Below, one piece after another: positions 35,901 to 64,000 of a DNA stretch of 64,000 nt. Each line of letters starts with the position of its first letter. The first letter of the stretch is position 1. Below the pieces are notes generated by a model, which searched no databases, was not told the DNA's origin, and saw only the letters and a program-made list of their open reading frames with translations. The position numbers were made by a program, and so were the translations under genes. The stretch spans positions 127,791,490-127,855,489 of the forward strand of contig NC_133396.1 of the NCBI RefSeq assembly GCF_047511655.1, in the 5' to 3' direction. This DNA comes from Castor canadensis (taxonomy: Eukaryota > Chordata > Mammalia > Rodentia > Castoridae).

Positions 35901-37707
35901 AAATTAAAAAAAAAAAAAAACCTGCTAGCTTATATAAGGGGATCAGTGTATAATCGCAGATCCCACATTCTCCATGACTCTAGTTTATCACTTACAAAAG
36001 CACTTGACAGGCAAAAATGAAGCAAAACTGGAATGCTATCAAACTATTATGAAGAATACTGATGGGAGAGAAATTAACTTCCTAAAATCTCAGAGTATTC
36101 ACTGTCTCCTAACAAGACCAGCTCTACAAAGGACAAGCTTTGCTCACGGGGTAGAACTCTCACCCTACATGCCGGGGGCCAGACTTAAACTTCATTCCCC
36201 AGAAAAACAGTGTGAAAAGTGGCCAGGTTCCTCTCTTATCTCTCAGCTTGTTCTCACAGTAGGAGAATGCTTGATTAGCTAAACCTGGTGTTTACAACAG
36301 GGCCTTTTTGGAATAAATGTTAGAAGACTCTATTCTCTCTAAAATCTCCTTTTGGCTATAAAGCCATTTATTAGAAAACCTGCATTTTAAGGTTATTAGT
36401 CATTCCAAATTCAACAAGCACCACCAGTTAAAGTATTTAACAAACTATGAGAAGGTACCAAGTATTTTTAAAACATTTACTAGTCAAGAGGCTGATTCTA
36501 GCATCAGCTCTATCACTAGCTGTGACATTTGGCTTCATGTGCAAAGTTAAGAGGGACTGAATACAAAACTTGCATCAGAGCCTCCTGGAGTATTTGTTCA
36601 AATGGCCCAAATCTCAGAGATCAGTCTCTGGGGATTGGAGCACTTTCAACAAGCAATCCAGGTGATTCTTTCAACCCATCAAGTTCAACAATTCTAGGGC
36701 CCTGGTCTTCAAAATGGTATTTTCATATTACCAGGACTATCCCAGGATTTAAGTTACATGACACTGGGTTAAGCGACACAAACAGCTATAAGGAAATCAA
36801 TTTGAAAACCTGCAATTTCTATTATTTGTCCTAAAATTGATGGGGGCCAAAGATGACTAAAGAGAATTAAAGACATTTGTGTCTCTTTAATTACTTCCCT
36901 TTTAAACAACCATAGTCCTTATTCTCTCATTCATTCAAATCTTACTGTGGGTCACTGGCTCACAGTGTGAACAACTCCAGGGGCATAAAGAGCCAAAAAA
37001 AAAAAAAAAAAAAAAAAACCCGAACAAAAACAGGAGGACCTCCAAGAGGCAATGAGGGCCAAGAAAGCAAGGTAAAGAAAGCTCTGGTTTAAAATTCTGT
37101 ACCTTCTCTTTTTAGAATGGGATCACTGGGAAATGCTGCGCCAGAGATGTACACTCATATATTTACTTGAACTAAAATTAAGACATTTTCTAACTAAAAA
37201 TTTAGTCTGATTTGGCTGATTAATTTGAAAATGAGAACAGGCTTTGCCAGTTTGTATGACAGGACTTTTTCCACAATCAGCTAAATCTATAGCTCCAACA
37301 CTGATAAAAATATTTTTAAAGCACATATAGAACACACAGTATATTGGATGGTAGATCCCTTGTAAGTACTTAAATTTTAAAAATTTAGATGTTAGATTAA
37401 AGATGTGCAAATGGAATGCTAATCTAGGGTGACAGCCATAAAATGGGTGAAGGACTGCCTGGAAGTGGGTGCAGTGGAACACTCTGGAGTGACGGGAATA
37501 TCCTATAACTTGTTTGGAGTGACAATTCAGATTTCTGTAACTCCTGCAAGGAAATACTTCATTATATGTTAATTATACCTGCAATTTTTAAATGTGCAAA
37601 AAGTTATACACACTTTCTCAAAAATATTTCAGGGATAAGTTATCAAAAAATGTTAACTATTGTACTAAGGCATACCCTAAATGAAATCCTTATAAAGACT
37701 TTTCTTA

Positions 37708-37811
37708 AGCCAGGCATGTGGTATGCACCTATATCAGCTACTCAGAAGACTAAGGCAAGAGGATTAAGAGTTTGAGGCCTACCTGAGCAACACAGAGAGA
37801 CTGTCTCTTAT
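37708..37811 (+). mobile_element. B1 SINE in the MDM4 3'UTR, antisense to the gene
   Basis: AAGCCAGGCATGTGGTATGC through CTGAGCAACACAGAGAGACT. Diverged. Confidence 0.75.
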
Positions 37812-38327
37812 AATAGTAAGGGTAGCTCAAACCCCTTTGTTTTGGTTTCTCTGAACTAGGCGACCTGACTTCAACAGAAAATGATCAAACCAGCACTTTA
37901 AAAGTTGACTAATCAGATTATTTGTTGTTGTGGTGTTAGTCTTTGTGCTTTCCTAATAACTACCTTAGATTTTGATGCCTCCACTAACTGTCTTGGATTT
38001 TGTGAGAAGATCATAAAGCAGAAGGGTAGAGAATAAAATTAACTAAAGAAAGGATTAATCTTCAGACAAGTTGTTCAGTGAATGGATGAATACATTTTTG
38101 TATACACTGAACTTGTTCCCTCTCAGATCTTCATCTTTGGATGGAGAATGAAGTGTTTTATATATTTTTTTCATGTTAATGAAGTCCCCAAATTGATTAT
38201 CTAGTTCTCAAATCCCACTTAAGTTTAAAAGCAAAAATGACCCAAAACATAGATGTTTACATGAATAAATGCACACACATGGTCCACACTTAGTAAAGAG
38301 ATGTTGAAGCTCGGTATTGGTTTCTTT

Positions 38328-38382
38328 GTTTTTTTGAGATGGGCCTTGCACTTGTGATTCTCCTGCCTGTCTCATGAGAATA
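38328..38382 (-). mobile_element. B1 fragment in the MDM4 3'UTR
   Basis: TTTTTTTGAGATGGGCCTTG, then GTGATTCTCCTGCCTGTCTC, about 60-110 nt past the stop codon. Confidence 0.5.
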
Positions 38383-38437
38383 CTGATGTTTTGATAAATG
38401 GTCTAGTCCTCCAAATATTTCTTTGCAATTGATTCAG

Positions 38438-59965
<21,528 letters not shown>

Positions 59966-60465
59966 TTTGGCAGTGACTATATTACAATCTGTTGGTAAAT
60001 CTAAAAGAGAAAGAAAAGATATGTACATGTGTACATACACATAATCTATTCTGTAACAGAAAATTCTGTCTTTAGCACTTATGAAAAAGCAGCGGGCAGA
60101 AGTAAAAAAGATATGCACAGAGCACTTAACACAAATGCAATATACCCACGCTGAAAGTCTCCATACCTTTGACCACCTTCTAGTTCAGATCCAAAAAAAG
60201 CCTTAATAGCTTAAGACTAAACCACACCTCCCTCAGGTGAAGCCTGAAACAGAAACAGGTTTGGGCATGCTCCAACTTCCACAGATGTTAGAGAGTAAAT
60301 TGTTCTGGCTGAAAGTCAAATTTACAGTTACTTCAACACCTGAATATCAGGTGGTATCAGTTACCTCCTCCTCTTGGGTGGTGCACAAAGGCACCCTCTA
60401 GAAGACAGATGCAGAAATGGAAATTACAAAGATAAGATTCCAGAGCACTTCAAGGAAAACCTAGG

Positions 60466-60485
60466 CAACATGTTGGAACATGTCT
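60466..60485 (-). promoter_or_regulatory. Candidate p53 response element in MDM4 intron 1
   Basis: The plus strand reads CAACATGTTGGAACATGTCT, two adjacent decamers with no spacer. Against RRRCWWGYYY the second is 10/10 and the first 8/10 (only the outermost bases fail), with CATG cores in both. It lies about 470 bp upstream of exon 2. Human MDM4 is known to have a p53-responsive second promoter in its first intron. Occupancy here is an inference. Confidence 0.6.
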
Positions 60486-61004
60486 TGACAAAGGACCATA
60501 GAAGAATGAATCAACATTTTCAGTATCAGTGAAAAACCCTTTTAAATGTACCAAACCTAAAAACATGGCAACTAGAAATGTATAAAGTGGATCAAACTAA
60601 GATGGATACAGATCATCATGAAGAAATGCAGCATGAATTGACAATAACAGATAATCTAAATTTTCATTCTCTACTTTTTCTCCTTAAAAAAAAAAACTTA
60701 ATAGAGAAGGAAAATATATTTTTAAATAAACTTGTTTTGAGTTTGCCTTCAGGCCTTTTTCTAATAAATAGATGACATTCAACTAATGAAATGTGTGACT
60801 TAAGCCACATCAGGAAAAAAGTAAAAGCAGCCTAGAGAAACAATCATCAAATGCACTAGCTGAAGCTAACAAGAATCTATCACTCTTTAGGGAAGGCTTC
60901 TTAGCTACAACAAAGTAGAAATTCCCCCCTGCCCCATCAGCTTCTCTTACTTCAAAATAGGAACTCAAACAGAATATAAGCACAACTTACAACTTTTTAA
61001 TTTT

Positions 61005-61195
61005 TTTTTTTTTGGTGGTGCTGGGATAGTACCCAGGGTCTTGGGCATGCTAAGCAAGCACTCTATCACTTAAAACTACACTCCTAGCCCTTTTGTTTCT
61101 GAAACAGGGTCTTGCCCAGGCTGGTCTAGAACTGGAGATCTTCAGCTTCCTGAGTAGCAGGATTATGGACATGTACCACCATGCCTGGCTACACT
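61005..61195 (-). mobile_element. B1+ID composite SINE
   Basis: A T run, GTGCTGGGATAGTACCCAGG, then a B1 part GAAACAGGGTCTTGCCCAGG to ACCACCATGCCTGGC. Confidence 0.88.
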
Positions 61196-62014
61196 TACAA
61201 CTGGCTTTTAATTGACATTTCAGACTTACAAACATGAAACTAATCCTGATCTCAAACCTACCAGTTTTGTAGTTTTCTATGTCTCAGTAAATAGCAACTC
61301 CATCCTTCCAGCTGTTCAGGTCAATAATCCCCACCACTGCCATCTTTGACTCCTCTTATACTCCACACCCAGTTCATAAATAAATTCTGAAGCTGTGTAT
61401 TCAAAATATATCCAAAATCTAACCACTTCTCACTACTTCCATTACTATTACACTAATACAATTCGCCTATCTCTAAACTGCTTTAGTGTCCTCAGAGAAT
61501 TTACAAGCTCAGTTTCTCCTACACAGTAAGCCTGCCTCCTTCACATTTATTACACACGAGTTTGACCAAGCACTGCCAAAAAAATAATAAATTTTAAAAA
61601 TCAAAGAAACTTCAAAAGCAAAAAATTTTAAATCCTGTGCATGCATTACATGGCTCAGTGGATGTGAAGAAGTTTTCAGTCAGTCCTGTGTTGTCAGTTG
61701 TGCTGAAATTGTGGTATGATCTGCTGAGTGTTTCCCTGACCTTAATTTAGTGAAAATCTGCCTCCCAAGCAAACAGTATTCAAAAGGCAAAGTAAAAGTT
61801 AATGTGTTTAATCTAAGTGATAAAATGAAAATCTGAGATTTGGATGGAAAGTGGGCAGAATTAGGGGGAAAAAATAAATCAAGTATCCATAATACAGCAC
61901 CAATCTCTGCATCCTAAGCATTCTGTTTTTCCTAAAGGCAGGCTCCCTGAAACCATACACATGCAGATACCAAAGGTCTGCTGTACTCTCAACACAGAAG
62001 ATTTTATGAAGCCC

Positions 62015-62487
62015 TGGTCACCAAAATTTTGGGGGCTTCTTCCCAATAGCAGCCAATTGTGCTATGGGCAGGTGTCCACAGGTCCACATATGTAAGAAGG
62101 GGTATGAAGCTTCCATGCCATCTCTCAGTGAACTATTGCCCAAGAATCTCAGCCCCAGAAGCCACTTGGAACATCCGTTTGGCTTTCACAGACGCTTCAC
62201 TACATAGGCATGATTAGTACTGCATAGGCATCACTCACCATTGGTCATCAACTCAACCATCAGCCCCTCTCTCCTTCCCAGAGACTGGAGAGTGGGGCTA
62301 AAAATCCCTTCATTAACCCTGCCTGTTTTTCTGGTGACCAGCCCCCCATTCTAAGTTACCTAGGGGCTGCCAGCCCTCAATAATTAACATGCAAAAGACA
62401 CATCACTCTGGGGATTCCAAGGATTCTAGAAGTTGTGTGCCAGGAAACTCAAGAACATCCAACTTATATCCCACAATGTCACACCTC
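62015..62487 (+). mobile_element. ERVL-type LTR (probable)
   Basis: GCAAAAGACACATCACTCTG, GGGATTCCAAGGATTCTAGA and a terminal CCCACAATGTCACA follow the end of an old mammalian ERVL-class LTR. No coding content. Family uncertain. Confidence 0.5.
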
Positions 62488-62539
62488 CTAAAGGTTTTCT
62501 TACATCCACCCTAGTCTTCTAGTTCCTATTCTTTTGTCT

Positions 62540-62751
62540 TTGGTCAAGTGTCAGCCCACTGATGAGGCCTTCCATGTCCAACCATTTTTCAAACTACAAC
62601 CCCCAATCATTCCCTATCTCCTTCCCACTTTTCCTGAACCATCTTTATTACCAACCAATACACTATACATTTTAATTATTTATTATGTAGAATGTAATTC
62701 AACATGGGGAGAGGTTGGTATCTATTTGTTCATCAATATATTTCCATTTTA
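62540..62751 (+). mobile_element. L2 3' region
   Basis: CCACTGATGAGGCCTTCCAT, TATACATTTTAATTATTTAT, ending CATCAATATATTTCC. Confidence 0.55.
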
Positions 62752-62802
62752 GCATGTGTGAGGTGCTGGGTTCAATCCCCAGCATCACAGGCAGCACCAT
62801 AA
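62752..62802 (+). mobile_element. ID SINE 3' fragment
   Basis: GCATGTGTGAGGTGCTGGGT, TCAATCCCCAGCATCAC: only the B-box half remains. Confidence 0.6.
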
Positions 62803-63357
62803 ACACTCTCAGAGCCTAAGCTGACAACTATATACACGTTACAGCAATATGGTGATAGAAACATTAGTAGTAATAGTGCAAATGGCTTCTAAAGATAACC
62901 CCCAATGAACCACACCACCTACTCGACCTTGTAACAAGTTGATCAATGCAAGTTAAAGAATGCAGTAAGTGATAATGCTTCAATTAGGCACAGCAGCGTC
63001 ATTTTTTGGTGCTTTGAGAAGCCCCTGAAATATGGTTCTTATTGGAGATCACATAAAAAGACCACATGAAGAGGGCAAGGTCCAGCCGTCCTGGTGAACC
63101 CAGACTTGTAGCCACACCCTCGCAAGCACCACACATCTTCTAGCCTCAGATGCTGCCTGACTTACAGCTACATGATAGACCACAAGTCTGTCCAACCCAG
63201 CCTGTAAGTGGACAGAATGAGAAATAAGCAAAGAAGCTCTGCAAGTCCCGCTTTAGCAGTATTTTTCTCCCAATAGAACTCTGGTACACAGAATTAATCA
63301 AAACCCTTTCATCCAATGCAAGACCCATTTTATTATTAATTTGTTTGTTTATTCATT

Positions 63358-63436
63358 CAACTTATTTTTTTGCTACTGGAAATTGAGCCCAGGGCCTCAT
63401 GCATGTTAGGCAAGCGCTCTAACACCCCCCAGACCA
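63358..63436 (-). mobile_element. ID SINE
   Basis: GAGCCCAGGGCCTCATGCAT, GTTAGGCAAGCGCTCTAAC in reverse. Confidence 0.8.
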
Positions 63437-64000
63437 TTTCTTGATTATTTCCAATACAATAAACATCCACACACTGAAGACTCTGACAATAACCTTTTCT
63501 TAATTATAATATACCCATCTATTGTCAAGAGGAAGGTATATGAAAAAGAGATTTCCCTGGTAGAAGAGGGGAACTCTCTACTTGATTTTCTAAGCCTACT
63601 ATGAACCTGTAAGAGGCGCTCAAGTTGCTTTTGCTGAAAAGCACTGACTCCTTACTTGGACCCACAAATTAACTAATAGGAGAAGCATGGCATCCTTGCC
63701 TCCATTATGTATCTGTCTTTGCTCCAAGCCATTTTCTTTACAGTCACTTTACAATCACCTTGGATTGAAGAAAGACAGAACTAGTAACAACTTTATGACA
63801 AGGAACCAGAGCCACCTGGAGCTGCCACCCTCCCTGTGAGAATAATTCATATTCCAAACCAGAGTAATCCTCTCAAGCAGGAGCCAGATTACTCCCTCTA
63901 GGTGATAACTTCCCAAAACTGGACCAGACCACCTGCCTGACCAAATTGGCCAGCCCCACCAGTCATGAGACCAACCAGACCATATCTGTGAATGAACTTT

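Larger units (their letters stand above)
32185..38437 (-). other. MDM4: Predicted long MDM4 3'UTR
   Basis: Human MDM4 has a multi-kilobase 3'UTR. Here about 6.2 kb of AT-rich sequence below the stop codon has only two SINE pieces near the stop end (37708-37811 and 38328-38382), whereas the flanks carry one SINE roughly every kilobase. This depletion and an ATTAAA/GU-rich pair near 32.2 kb suggest that the UTR ends there. The left boundary is an inference. Long A runs on the plus strand at 33111-33128, 33757-33773, 35906-35920 and 36995-37018 would be U tracts in the mRNA. Confidence 0.6.
60001..64000 (-). other. MDM4 intron 1, 3' part (partial)
   Basis: Holds the candidate p53 element at 60466-60485, a B1+ID composite (61005-61195), an ERVL-type LTR (about 62015-62487), an L2 tail (62540-62752) with an ID fragment, and an ID SINE (63358-63436). 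No exon 1 or CpG-rich promoter is present, so the main promoter lies beyond the right edge. From 63.44 to 64.0 kb I see nothing identifiable. Confidence 0.8.

Noticed and set aside
36367..36372. AATAAA on the minus strand as the main MDM4 poly(A) signal
   Set aside because: No GU-rich element follows, and the SINE-free block continues well beyond it; kept only as an internal alternative.
60001..60465. A defined alternative first exon of MDM4 between the p53 element and exon 2
   Set aside because: Plausible donors exist (for example GAG|GTAACT near 60366), but none is preceded by an in-frame ATG, so I cannot support an exon call.

Overview
The window is mammalian genomic DNA, almost certainly from a rodent. 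Its one recognisable protein-coding gene is MDM4 (MDMX), on the minus strand. The rodent call rests on dense B1 (7SL-derived) monomers, ID-type (tRNA-Ala-like) SINEs and B1+ID composite SINEs, plus MT/ORR1-like MaLR LTR elements. I saw no murid B2 or B4. A non-murid rodent of the squirrel or beaver/kangaroo-rat type fits best (inference; the species is not proven).

Layout. From 1 to about 32.2 kb the sequence is gene-poor. It holds L1, L2 and MIR fragments, SINEs, a full-length non-coding MaLR LTR retrotransposon (16061-18362), a second MaLR half-copy (26262-27228), a MER5A-like hAT fossil, a five-copy 51-bp minisatellite (10248-10502) and a strong CTCF-type motif (28821-28836). In human, the region beyond the 3' end of MDM4 is the gap before LRRN2, which agrees with this gene-poor stretch. 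From about 32.2 to 38.4 kb lies a nearly SINE-free block that I read as the long MDM4 3'UTR. From 38.4 to 60.0 kb lie ten coding exons. They assemble into an intact 486-residue protein with GT-AG junctions throughout. Exon sizes are 78 (coding part), 75, 134, 56, 68, 100, 161, 150, 81 and 558 bp. From 60.0 to 64.0 kb is the 3' part of intron 1; the upstream exon 1 and CpG promoter are outside the window.

The encoded MDM4 keeps the p53-binding SWIB-type domain, the WW-F segment, the acidic and RanBP2-type zinc finger region, the caspase-type DVPD site, the Ser342/Ser368/Ser404 regulatory sites (window numbering) and the C2H2C4 RING with its intact C-terminal tail. No competing gene is supported elsewhere; the other open frames are short and repeat-derived or chance.

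Most notable observations: an 18/20 match to a p53 response element about 470 bp upstream of exon 2, where a p53-responsive internal promoter is known in human MDM4; an open reading frame running upstream through the 5' end of exon 2; a predicted exon-6-skipped short isoform with a shorter novel tail than the human one; and two identical young ID SINEs, one with a perfect 17-bp target-site duplication.
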